Shown here: positions 17,172-25,605 of the stretch, piece after piece
How the letters are laid out: the number at the start of each line of letters is the position of its first letter
Position numbering within the stretch: position 1 is the stretch's first letter
Source: an uncultured Pelagimonas sp.
GTDB lineage: Bacteria; Pseudomonadota; Alphaproteobacteria; Rhodobacterales; Rhodobacteraceae
Direction of reading: 5' to 3'
Length of the DNA: 64,000 nt
Assembly: GCA_947499735.1 (NCBI GenBank)
Contig: CANMPP010000003.1
Coordinates: forward strand, 1 to 64,000
Notes under the pieces: model-generated
What the model was told of the DNA's origin: nothing
Seen by the model: only the letters and a program-made list of their open reading frames with translations
The model's database searches: none
Program-made: the position numbers and the translations under genes

Positions 17172-17965
17172 TGACCGAACCCGTTATCTTGATCCCAGCC
17201 CGATATGCGTCAACGCGCTATCCGGGCAAACCCCTTGTCATGCTGGAAGGGGCCGATGGCCACAAATCGCTGATCCAGCGCAGCTGGGAAGCCGCATGCA
17301 AAGTTCTGCCGAAAGAGCAGGTCTATGTTTGCACCGATGATGCCCGCATCGAAGAGGCATCCAAAGACTTTGGCGCACAGGTTATCATGACCGATGAAAG
17401 CTGCCCCAATGGCACATGGCGCTGCGCCGAAGCGGTCGCCAATGCAGGGTTGGACGCGGATATCGTGGTCAATCTGCAGGGCGATGCGCCGCTGACACCC
17501 TATTGGTATGTGGAATCCCTGATTGCAGCGATGAAAGCATCCCCAGATACAGCTGTGGCCACACCTGTTTTGCGCTGTGATGAACATGCGCTGAACGCGT
17601 TTAAAACAGACCGGGCCGCAGGCCGGGTCGGGGGCACCACAGTGGTGTTCGATAAAGACCAAAACGGTCTCTACTTCTCAAAAGAAGTGATCCCATATTG
17701 CGACAAACGCGATGAAAGCGCCCCGGTTCCGGTCTTTCACCATGTTGGGGTCTATGCCTATCGCCGCGATGCGCTACTGTCCTATCCCAACTTGGTTGAG
17801 GGCGCATTGGAACAGCTGGAAGGTCTGGAACAATTGCGGTTCCTGGAAAATGGCCTGCCCGTGAAATGCGTCGAAGTCGAAGCCCGCGGTCGCGTATTTT
17901 GGGAACTGAACAACCCAAGCGATGTCGCCCTTATTGAAACAGAACTGAAAAAGGCCCTGCCATGA
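17171..17965 (+). CDS. kdsB: CMP-Kdo synthetase (3-deoxy-manno-octulosonate cytidylyltransferase)
   Basis: A 264-residue enzyme with the N-terminal nucleotide-binding motif IPARYASTRYPGKPL (residues 7-21), NLQGDAPL in the centre, and PVFHHVGVYAYRR. It activates Kdo with CTP to give CMP-Kdo, the donor for Kdo transferases. The start shares one base with the kdsD stop and the 3' end overlaps kdsA by ATGA, so translation is coupled. Compared with classical KdsB, the gene lies within a capsule-type cluster, which suggests Kdo is a polymer or linker sugar here. Confidence 0.92.
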   Translation: MTEPVILIPARYASTRYPGKPLVMLEGADGHKSLIQRSWEAACKVLPKEQVYVCTDDARIEEASKDFGAQVIMTDESCPNGTWRCAEAVANAGLDADIVVNLQGDAPLTPYWYVESLIAAMKASPDTAVATPVLRCDEHALNAFKTDRAAGRVGGTTVVFDKDQNGLYFSKEVIPYCDKRDESAPVPVFHHVGVYAYRRDALLSYPNLVEGALEQLEGLEQLRFLENGLPVKCVEVEARGRVFWELNNPSDVALIETELKKALP

Positions 17966-18783
17966 AAACCGTCTCTGTTAAAAACGTCTCCTTCTCCAAT
18001 GACGCCCCGGTCTCTTTGATCTGCGGCCCTTGCCAGCTGGAAAGCCTAGAGCACAGCCGCATGTTGGCAGAAAACATCGCCAAAGCGGCCGAAGCGGCGG
18101 GCATGGGATTTGTTTTTAAAGCCAGCTTTGACAAGGCCAATCGTTCTTCGATCTCTGGCCAACGCGGCGTTGGCATTGAAGATGGCCTAACCATTCTGTC
18201 CAAAATCGGCGAAGAATTCGGCTGCCCGGTCATCACCGACATTCACGAAATCAGCCAATGCCAACCCGTGTCAGAAGCGGTTGATATCATGCAGATCCCG
18301 GCCTTCCTATGCCGCCAGACAGATCTGTTGCTGGCAGCGGGTGAAACCGGTGCGGTTTTGAACGTCAAAAAGGGGCAATTCCTAGCCCCTTGGGACATGA
18401 AAAACGTCGCCGAGAAAATCGCATCAACCGGCAATGAAAATATCCTGCTCTGCGAACGCGGCGCGACCTTTGGCTATAACATGCTGGTCTCTGATATGCG
18501 CTCTCTGCCGATCATGGCGGAAACGGGATATCCGGTTGTATTTGACGCGACCCATTCGGTGCAATTGCCCGGCGGTCTGGGCAAATCCACAGGCGGGCAG
18601 AGCGAATTCGTACCAGCCCTGTCACGCGCCGCGATTGCCGTAGGTGTCGGTGGCCTGTTTGTCGAAACCCATGAAGAACCCGCAAGATCCCCATCAGACG
18701 GACCAAACATGGTCGCTCTGGCAGATCTGCCCGCTCTCCTGATGAAACTGCGACAGCTCGACGATATCGTCAAGAAAGGCTGA
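17962..18783 (+). CDS. kdsA: Kdo-8-phosphate synthase
   Basis: A 273-residue aldolase of the DAHP/KDO8P synthase family. LICGPCQLES near residues 14-23, FKASFDKANRSS near 52-63 and GGQSEFVPALSRAA near 212-225 match KdsA. It condenses arabinose-5-phosphate with phosphoenolpyruvate. The ATG overlaps the kdsB stop. The step between its product and KdsB needs a Kdo-8-phosphate phosphatase (KdsC), not present in the window and probably supplied by the housekeeping copy. Confidence 0.95.
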   Translation: MKTVSVKNVSFSNDAPVSLICGPCQLESLEHSRMLAENIAKAAEAAGMGFVFKASFDKANRSSISGQRGVGIEDGLTILSKIGEEFGCPVITDIHEISQCQPVSEAVDIMQIPAFLCRQTDLLLAAGETGAVLNVKKGQFLAPWDMKNVAEKIASTGNENILLCERGATFGYNMLVSDMRSLPIMAETGYPVVFDATHSVQLPGGLGKSTGGQSEFVPALSRAAIAVGVGGLFVETHEEPARSPSDGPNMVALADLPALLMKLRQLDDIVKKG

Positions 18784-18788
18784 ATGGA

Positions 18789-19799
18789 TTGTCAGACCAA
18801 ACCAAGACAGATAGGGGCAGGGCAGGGCGCATCTACCGGTTTGGGGATGCTGGTCGACTGAAACCCTATCTGGACGGAGTTGACGACCTGCCAGCCCTGA
18901 CTTTGGGGAATTTGCCCGGCCTGACATCGGCGGATATGATTGTGTCCTGTCGGCCGCGCAGCACCCTGTTAGAGGCGCTGTTTCTTTTGCGTGGGCCTGA
19001 AAAACGGCCTGCGCTGATTAATATGTCAGACGGGTTCATCTTTCGCCAAAATGCTTTCAAGCGTGGCAACCTGCGCTATGGTTGGCTGAACAAACATATT
19101 TTCGCAGATCAGTTGGTGGTGCGCCAACCTTTGGCTTCTCTCGATAATGTTTGCGAGGAAATACAGTCTGTTACATCTTTGGTCGAATATGACACGACAT
19201 CAACACAGACCACCATCGACACCCCGGTTTTCGTGTTTTTGGCGGGAAATGACCCCTATCTGGACCTGCCGCATGACACATGTCTGAACGCTTTTGTCAG
19301 CACTATGCAGGCCGTGCGGGATCATTTTGAGGCAGGGGCCGAAATCGTGCTGAGTTGCCCCAATGCAAAGCTGCGCACAGCCATTGAAGCAAAGGTAGAT
19401 GGGGTGCAGGTGATCGGTCGTATGATAGATGCGGATCTGAACGAGGACAGCTGTATCTTTGTTGGATCCCCCAGCACCGTATTGCACGACCGGTTCCTGC
19501 AATCGCGCCCCTGCTATATCCTGCCCCCTTATCAAGACAGCGGATTTGAGAGGTTTTGCGCCCCCTCAGAAGCCATCACACAAGCCAACCCCAAAGGCGG
19601 GGCATGGTCCTTTTCCCATCTTGGCCCCAAAGACCTAACCCGTCGGGACAAACTGACGCCAAACGACCTTTGGGCGCTGGCCACACCACGTCGCGATACA
19701 CCTATTAAAGCACTGCAATTTTTCAAAGAATTTCAACCCTTAGTCTGCGGCAACGAATTAAAAATCCTTCTTACAAAAGACAAAAAGGCGGGCGGATGA
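18789..19799 (+). CDS. Unrecognised protein of the Kdo operon, possible glycosyltransferase
   Basis: A 336-residue soluble protein I cannot assign to a family. It begins at TTG 18789 with AAGG about eight bases upstream, six bases after kdsA, and its stop overlaps the next start. Seen: a pattern of alternating hydrophobic strands and loops (VSCRPRSTLLEAL, PVFVFLAGND, EIVLSCPN, then CIFVGSPSTVLHDRFLQSRP). This is compatible with a two-domain GT-B-like fold such as polysialyl- or Kdo-transferases, where a Ser/Thr-rich loop in the second domain binds the nucleotide sugar. Position after kdsA and before sulfotransferases makes a transferase using CMP-Kdo an attractive but unproven guess. Confidence 0.5.
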   Translation: MSDQTKTDRGRAGRIYRFGDAGRLKPYLDGVDDLPALTLGNLPGLTSADMIVSCRPRSTLLEALFLLRGPEKRPALINMSDGFIFRQNAFKRGNLRYGWLNKHIFADQLVVRQPLASLDNVCEEIQSVTSLVEYDTTSTQTTIDTPVFVFLAGNDPYLDLPHDTCLNAFVSTMQAVRDHFEAGAEIVLSCPNAKLRTAIEAKVDGVQVIGRMIDADLNEDSCIFVGSPSTVLHDRFLQSRPCYILPPYQDSGFERFCAPSEAITQANPKGGAWSFSHLGPKDLTRRDKLTPNDLWALATPRRDTPIKALQFFKEFQPLVCGNELKILLTKDKKAGG

Positions 19800-20623
19800 C
19801 CCCTGAGAGCGCACAGCGACCTAATATGCTGCTGATCGGGGCCCAAAAAGCTGGGTCCAGCTCATTGCATGATTATTTGACTTTGCATCCCGACATTCAC
19901 ATGGTGCGGCGCAAAGAACTTCATTATTTTGACGATTGTTTTTTCACTGAAACATTCGATGCATATTGCGCGGAGTTCGCCCAGGCTGGATCTGTGAAAT
20001 GGCGAAGCGAAAGCACACCGGCCTATTTGTCCTATCCGGGATGTGCGGAAAAAATTGCGCGCGTCTTGGGGGATGTGCCGATCCTTGTGATCCAGCGCGA
20101 TCCGATATCACGCATGTATAGCCAATATTGGCATAGCGTGAAATATGGCCGCGAAACCCTGTCCTTTACAGATGCTTTGGATGCAGAAGACACCAGACGC
20201 GACACGCTTGGCATGACGTTTTTCCGCCATTTTGATTATCTGTCCCGCAGCGCCTATGAGACCCATTTGGACAAATATCGCAGCTTGTTTTCAAAAGTGC
20301 ATGTGTGCCAATTGGAAGACCTGTCCAAAGATCCAAAACCCGTTTTGGATGGGATCTGTGATTTTCTGGATATCCCGCAGCTTAAAACTGTCGAAAAGCA
20401 ATCGGCTTCAAACCCGTCGGGAATGTTCCGCAATGCCACCCTCAATCAGGCATTGAACCGTTATGAGGGCCGTTTTGGCAGCAACCGGGTCTCATTCCTC
20501 ATCCGGCGTAAAAATTTCAAACCTTATCGCTACCCGCGGCTGACCGACGACGAACGGTCCCACGCGATCAAGCGCTTGTCCGAAACCTGCATGAAAACGG
20601 TGACTTCCTATGGCCTGTGTTGA
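19796..20623 (+). CDS. PAPS-dependent sulfotransferase
   Basis: A 275-residue enzyme of the heparan-sulfate-type sulfotransferase family. LLIGAQKAGSSSLHDYLTLHP (residues 12-32) is the 5'-phosphosulfate loop with a catalytic-site lysine, and PILVIQRDPISRMYSQYWH near residue 99 is the 3'-phosphate motif. SESTPAYL supplies the region typical for substrate contact. It probably sulfates a sugar of the repeat unit or the finished glycan in the cytoplasm. The start overlaps the previous stop and its own end overlaps the next sulfotransferase by 14 bases. Confidence 0.85.
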   Translation: MTPESAQRPNMLLIGAQKAGSSSLHDYLTLHPDIHMVRRKELHYFDDCFFTETFDAYCAEFAQAGSVKWRSESTPAYLSYPGCAEKIARVLGDVPILVIQRDPISRMYSQYWHSVKYGRETLSFTDALDAEDTRRDTLGMTFFRHFDYLSRSAYETHLDKYRSLFSKVHVCQLEDLSKDPKPVLDGICDFLDIPQLKTVEKQSASNPSGMFRNATLNQALNRYEGRFGSNRVSFLIRRKNFKPYRYPRLTDDERSHAIKRLSETCMKTVTSYGLC

Positions 20624-21515
20624 TTTCTTTATTGCTGGTGCGCCAAAATGCGGCACGACCTCTTTGCATTTCTACCTCTCCCAACATGCCGGCATCGCCC
20701 TGTCCGATCCTAAGGAACCCCATTTCTTTGGCACCGATATGGGTGGCTATCAGCATCACGCAATCATCGATGACTACCATGCGATGTTTGATGGAATTGG
20801 TGATCGGATTTGCGGAGAAGCGTCTGTTTTCTACCTGATGTCCGCGGATGCGTTAGAGCAGGTTAAGGCCTATAATCCATCGGCCAAAATCATTTTGATG
20901 CTGCGCGATCCCAAACAAATGCTGCCATCCCTGCATGCCCAGCTGGTCTTTACGCAGGATGAAGATGTCGAGAGTTTCGAAAAAGCTTGGGACCTGCGCG
21001 ATGCACGGGACACTGGATCGGATGCGGATTCAAAACGTGCGCGTTCTATGGTGCCTTTGCGCTATGGCAGCTGTGCGAAATACGGCGCGCAACTGGAACG
21101 GCTTTATACACATTTCCCAAAAGAACAGGTGCATGTGGCCTTGTTTGAAGATTTCAAAGCGGATGCGGAAGGTTGCGTGCGCGATATGCTGAAATTCCTT
21201 GAAATCGAGGATCTGTCAGCCTCTTTCGATTACGCGCTGCAAAACCCCAATACGGTCAACCGCTCTGCCACATTGACCCGCATTCTGCGCCATCCGCCTG
21301 CATGGTTGATGCGCATTCGTAAAATGATTTCGGGTGCGTGGATCAGCAAGCTGCGCACAACGCTGTTGAACGCAAACACCGTTGCCAAAAAGCGCGACGC
21401 TCTGCCAGCCCGCATTTACGATGAAATCGACGCAACCTATCGCGAAGATGTGCAAAAACTGGCCCAAATTCTGGATCGTGATCTAAGCCATTGGTTGGGT
21501 CAGCCAAAGTCATGA
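20610..21515 (+). CDS. PAPS-dependent sulfotransferase
   Basis: A 301-residue sulfotransferase of the same broad family as the upstream gene but clearly different in sequence. FFIAGAPKCGTTSLHFYLSQH at residues 6-26 is the 5'-phosphosulfate loop; KIILMLRDPKQMLPSLHAQ near residue 92 is the second motif; GEASVFYL lies between. Two sulfotransferases in tandem suggest sulfation at two positions or on two sugars. The stop overlaps the GT4 start as ATGA. Confidence 0.87.
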   Translation: MACVDFFIAGAPKCGTTSLHFYLSQHAGIALSDPKEPHFFGTDMGGYQHHAIIDDYHAMFDGIGDRICGEASVFYLMSADALEQVKAYNPSAKIILMLRDPKQMLPSLHAQLVFTQDEDVESFEKAWDLRDARDTGSDADSKRARSMVPLRYGSCAKYGAQLERLYTHFPKEQVHVALFEDFKADAEGCVRDMLKFLEIEDLSASFDYALQNPNTVNRSATLTRILRHPPAWLMRIRKMISGAWISKLRTTLLNANTVAKKRDALPARIYDEIDATYREDVQKLAQILDRDLSHWLGQPKS

Positions 21516-22702
21516 CCAAAATCGAAACTGGGACTGAGCAAAGGGTAGGGCGCAATACTGTTTTTGTGGTCCGCAACCTGGCTTTGGGCGGAATCCCTCG
21601 GGTTGTGATCGAACTTAGCGCCGCATGGAGCCGGCTGGTACCAGAGGACAAGGTCCATCTGGTACTGCTGGATGACAGCAAACGTCATTATGATGCACCT
21701 GAAAACGTTCAAGAACATGACATGACGCATCTGTTGAACGATCTACTGGGCAAACTGGTCCGTGCCGGGAACCGGTTTGTGCCCAACCTGTTTTCCAAAC
21801 TGACCATGGGGCGCAACAGTCGTGCTTTGACCGCTTGGGCCAAAAATCTGGAACAGCAAAACGGCCTGCCCGTCGATCTGGTGATTTGCGGCTATGGTGC
21901 CATTTCAGCGCTTGAGCCATGCAAATTGCCCAATGCGATCTGTATCGCCCATAATCTTTATGCGGCCATGCTGCAGGAACGCACCGGCAAACTGGCCGCG
22001 TTGAACGCGAAGATCCTGCAACGCAGTCTGCAAGGGGTGAAAACCTTTGGGATTTCAAACCCGATCCGGGACAGTTTGCGCAAGGATGTTAGCATCACGA
22101 TGCAAGAGGATGTCCTGTTCAATCCCATCGATACGGATCGCATTCGCACCCTTGCAGAACAAGGCAACGCCCTGCCTGATGCAGCAATAGAAGCCCCGTA
22201 TTTCATGTATCTTGGGCGTCTGTCCCCGGAAAAGAATGTCGATGCAATCATCTCTGCCTTTGCTGCCCTGCCAAAAGAAGGGTCAGAGCGGCTGTTGATC
22301 GCCGGGGCAGGGGAGGAACGCGACAATCTGGAAAAACTGGCTGCGCAAACTGGGCGGGATGTCGTGTTTCTGGGTGCTGTATCAAACCCTTACCCCCTGA
22401 TCAAAGAAGCCAAAGCCCTGGTTCTGGCATCAGATTTCGAAGGCATGCCCACAGTTTTACTAGAGGCCCGCGCCCTAGGAACGCCAATTGTCACCAGCTC
22501 TGCACAGGGCACATCCTTGCAAGCTGTTGAAGGATATGATCCGGTGATTGTCATAGACAGTATCGCGCCCCAGCCTTTTTCAGAGGCTTTACAAGCCATC
22601 AAGGAACAGGCGCATACGAAAAAACCAGATCCACTAGATCTGTTTTCGATCGAGAACTGCGTCCAGCGCTACAGAAAGGGCATTTTAGAGAATGCGGGCT
22701 AA
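21512..22702 (+). CDS. GT4-family glycosyltransferase
   Basis: A 396-residue retaining GT-B enzyme. The N-terminal LALGGIPRVVIEL is the acceptor-domain loop. The donor domain holds FMYLGRLSPEKNVDAII near residue 232 and EGMPTVLLEARALGTPIV near residue 310, where the EX7E motif binds the nucleotide sugar. It adds one sugar to the lipid-linked repeat unit. I use ATG 21512, overlapping the previous stop, not the longer frame from 21491 that runs inside the sulfotransferase gene. It overlaps the polymerase gene by 11 bases. Confidence 0.87.
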   Translation: MTKIETGTEQRVGRNTVFVVRNLALGGIPRVVIELSAAWSRLVPEDKVHLVLLDDSKRHYDAPENVQEHDMTHLLNDLLGKLVRAGNRFVPNLFSKLTMGRNSRALTAWAKNLEQQNGLPVDLVICGYGAISALEPCKLPNAICIAHNLYAAMLQERTGKLAALNAKILQRSLQGVKTFGISNPIRDSLRKDVSITMQEDVLFNPIDTDRIRTLAEQGNALPDAAIEAPYFMYLGRLSPEKNVDAIISAFAALPKEGSERLLIAGAGEERDNLEKLAAQTGRDVVFLGAVSNPYPLIKEAKALVLASDFEGMPTVLLEARALGTPIVTSSAQGTSLQAVEGYDPVIVIDSIAPQPFSEALQAIKEQAHTKKPDPLDLFSIENCVQRYRKGILENAG

Positions 22703-23933
22703 TCCGGTTTCCCTTCTCCAATCGATCATGAGCTTTACGCTCATTTTCACCGTGTTTCTGTCCTTTTCATCCGAAAATGCGTCAGGCGGGTTTTACGCAA
22801 AGTTCTACCTCTTACTGATGGTTCTTTCCGTGGGATCATTGACCTGTTCTTTCTCGAAAGTGATCCGCTATCTCCGACGCCACAAACAAGGTGTCTATCT
22901 GTTCATCATTGCCGTCATCGCTTTGATGATCTGGAATGGTCTCGCATCGGAATTCGATCTTTCCTATTCCATCGTGATCATGATTGTCTCGCTTGTGGGA
23001 TGCTCTGTCTTTGTGCTGGGCCGCGTGCGCCCAAATATGGTCATTCGCATTCTGAAATTGCTGATCTATCTCAATGTCGGCGCTTTGGCCTATCAGTTCT
23101 TTCTCTACATCGTTCTGGGTGACCTGACCTATCTTCATGCGGATCTCTTTTCCTTTTCCCGCGACAAATACCAGCTGGCGGTCGGTGGCACCTTCGCCCG
23201 TTTTTCCAGTTTCCACCTCGAACCGGGCAGCTATTCCACGATGATGGCGCTTTTGCTGATCTTTTACCGCTCTCTGACCGGTCAAATGGACACGCCCTTT
23301 TATGTTGGCCTACTCAGCATCCCCATGACATTTTCAACCGTAGGTCTGATGTATGTCGCCCTGATCGGCTTGATCGTTATTTTGCAAACCAACTGGTCCT
23401 CGCCCCGCAATATGCTGCTGGCTGTTTTTGGCTTTTTTGCACTGATCGCCGGGTTGATTTTAGGGGGTGTGGTCGAAGGTCTGATCCAGAGATTTGGAGA
23501 TGGGGCCTCAGAAGATTCCAGCCTGAACTATAAAGTCCTAAACGTCACATCCTATCTGAACTTTACACTGACCGAATTCATCACCGGATTGGGCATCGAT
23601 CGCCTCGATCGGGATTGCGTTGGATGTAACTATATCAAAAGCAATGGCGTCTTGTTCTTTATGCTCTATTCGCTTGGGGTCTTTGGTTTTGCGATGATTG
23701 CCGCACTGCTATCGCGCGCAGCCCGCAGTTCGGTTGTGTGTTTGCTGTTTTCGCTGATCCTAATCCTGTGCCGCTACCCCGTCATGTTCCCGGTTTTCTG
23801 GCTTACCTATCTCAGCCTCTGGAACTGGAGATCTGTTCCCGATGGTCTGATGCAAAGACGGCGCCGCAAAATTCGGTTTCGCGCACCAAAACACCCTGCC
23901 CATATCGACCCACAAAGACCGCAAATATCATGA
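22692..23933 (+). CDS. Wzy-like polysaccharide polymerase
   Basis: A 413-residue integral membrane protein with about ten hydrophobic segments and a larger loop around residues 155-180. The loop contains FHLEPGSYSTMM, a pattern seen in O-antigen/exopolysaccharide polymerases. It would join lipid-linked repeat units at the periplasmic face. Wzy proteins share little sequence, so the call depends on topology and on place between a glycosyltransferase and a flippase in one operon. The C-terminus is strongly basic (QRRRRKIRFR). The stop overlaps the flippase start as ATGA. Confidence 0.75.
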   Translation: MRANPVSLLQSIMSFTLIFTVFLSFSSENASGGFYAKFYLLLMVLSVGSLTCSFSKVIRYLRRHKQGVYLFIIAVIALMIWNGLASEFDLSYSIVIMIVSLVGCSVFVLGRVRPNMVIRILKLLIYLNVGALAYQFFLYIVLGDLTYLHADLFSFSRDKYQLAVGGTFARFSSFHLEPGSYSTMMALLLIFYRSLTGQMDTPFYVGLLSIPMTFSTVGLMYVALIGLIVILQTNWSSPRNMLLAVFGFFALIAGLILGGVVEGLIQRFGDGASEDSSLNYKVLNVTSYLNFTLTEFITGLGIDRLDRDCVGCNYIKSNGVLFFMLYSLGVFGFAMIAALLSRAARSSVVCLLFSLILILCRYPVMFPVFWLTYLSLWNWRSVPDGLMQRRRRKIRFRAPKHPAHIDPQRPQIS

Positions 23934-25300
23934 ACATCCTCCGCAAAATCACATCTCATGATCTGAGCAAAATGATGGTCAAAGCATCATCCGTTTTAGC
24001 GATCAAGATTATAGGTTCCGGCATCTCCTTCGTCTTTAGTTTTTTGGTAGCTCGAAAGCTCGGGGCAGAGCAGGGGGGCTACTTCTTCCTTGCATTATCC
24101 ATTGTTATGATCCTGTCTATTGCGGCTCGCTTGGGCTTTGAGGGCACATTGCTGCGTTATCTATCCCGCGCAGCTGCCACCCATCACGATGCACGCATGC
24201 GCCAGCTGGTCCGCACAATCACATCCATCGTTTGTCTAAGCAGCTTGGTGATTGCAACCGCTCTGGTTTTGGCTGCCGACCCAATTGCCCGCTTGGTTTT
24301 TGATAAGCCAGATCTCGCCGGCCCATTGTCATGGATGGGCCTATCCGTGGTCACCCTGAATATGATCCGCCTCAGCGCCACGATGCTGAAAGCCATTGAT
24401 CAACAATCAATTGCGGAATTGGTCGGAAGCGTGATCCAGCCCAGCCTGGCCATCGCAGCTCTAATACCTTTCATTTTCGCGTTCGATTCATTGGCAGCAG
24501 CAGTTTCTTATATGTTGGCCAGCGCGATAACTGTCGGCACGGGTATCTTATTCTGGAAACATTGTTTCAAAGCATTTTTAGCTGCGAAGCAGCCAGGGCC
24601 TAGGGAAGACACTTCGCAATCCGAACCCGAGATTGCTTTAAACACCCTATTCAAAAGCGCACTCCCACTTTGGATCTCTAGCGTCATCAATCTGGCGCTC
24701 TTGCCTTGGCTGCCTCTCTTGATTTTAGGCATGTTTGCAAATGCGGTTGAGGTTGGCATCTTTGGCGTGGCCACGCGGATTGCCAATCTGATTGGCGTCT
24801 TCATGTCTGGCGTCATCTCTGTACCCGCCCCGCGGTTTGCCCGGATGGAAAAGAACGGCAACCGGCAAGGCATTGGGCGATTGTCCCGCAATTTCGCAAC
24901 CATTGTCACCGCTGCCGTTTTGCCTGTCTTCCTGATCCTGTTTTTTGCCAGCAGTTGGGTTCTGGGGCTGTTCGGCCCGGAATTCGCAACAGGGGCGGGC
25001 GTTTTGATCATTTTGGCAATTGGTCAGTTCACCATCGTATTGGTCGGACCGGTCCGCATGGTGTTGATCATGACCGGACATGAAAAAGGGTTGCGCAACG
25101 CCTCTCTGGTGTCGCTTTGTGTGCTCAGCGTGCTTTTGATCGCTCTGGTCCCCCCCTTTGGGGCGCTTGGCGCAGCTATTGCCGCAGCTGGCAGCACAAT
25201 TGTGACGTCATTTCTACCGGTTCCCATCGCCTATCGCGCCTGTGGCACCATGCCGGTTCCGGGGCTGCATTTCTTTTTCTCAGAAAAGACACCGCGATGA
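23930..25300 (+). CDS. Wzx-like lipid-linked oligosaccharide flippase
   Basis: A 456-residue membrane protein with about twelve transmembrane helices, of the polysaccharide transporter branch of the MOP superfamily. Its N-terminus (IKIIGSGISFVFSFLVARKLGAEQGGYFFLAL) is a typical Wzx first helix pair. It carries undecaprenyl-linked repeat units across the inner membrane to Wzy. I start at ATG 23930, overlapping the polymerase stop; the open frame continues upstream inside that gene but is not needed. It ends the operon that began with kdsD. Confidence 0.87.
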   Translation: MNILRKITSHDLSKMMVKASSVLAIKIIGSGISFVFSFLVARKLGAEQGGYFFLALSIVMILSIAARLGFEGTLLRYLSRAAATHHDARMRQLVRTITSIVCLSSLVIATALVLAADPIARLVFDKPDLAGPLSWMGLSVVTLNMIRLSATMLKAIDQQSIAELVGSVIQPSLAIAALIPFIFAFDSLAAAVSYMLASAITVGTGILFWKHCFKAFLAAKQPGPREDTSQSEPEIALNTLFKSALPLWISSVINLALLPWLPLLILGMFANAVEVGIFGVATRIANLIGVFMSGVISVPAPRFARMEKNGNRQGIGRLSRNFATIVTAAVLPVFLILFFASSWVLGLFGPEFATGAGVLIILAIGQFTIVLVGPVRMVLIMTGHEKGLRNASLVSLCVLSVLLIALVPPFGALGAAIAAAGSTIVTSFLPVPIAYRACGTMPVPGLHFFFSEKTPR

Positions 25301-25605
25301 GGCGCCAACACAATTTACCTAGGATTTAACAGCAAGATGCCCTAGGCTAATAATCATGTAGAAATATCTATTATTGCGCATCAAACATAATGCCAAAGGT
25401 TGTAAAAGTGATGTTTCAGTCCAAAACATATCTGCCATCACAGGCAGCTCTACACTTCAGATTTAGCTACCTCATTTATCCTCATTTCAATAAAGATTCC
25501 TGCAACAGCAGGAAGGTGCCGCTTTAGAAAACGTACATAGACAATGTCAGGTTTTTCGAAGAAATTAACAAGAAATCTGGCCGCAGCAAGATAAAGCGAG
25601 TTTAC
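25301..25605. other. Intergenic region upstream of wzc-like gene
   Basis: No gene seen. A small hairpin, TTCCTGC-AACA-GCAGGAA at 25497-25514, lies about 90 bp before the wzc-like start and could shape its leader. The DNA is AT-rich, and a promoter for the BY-kinase gene is expected here. Confidence 0.45.
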
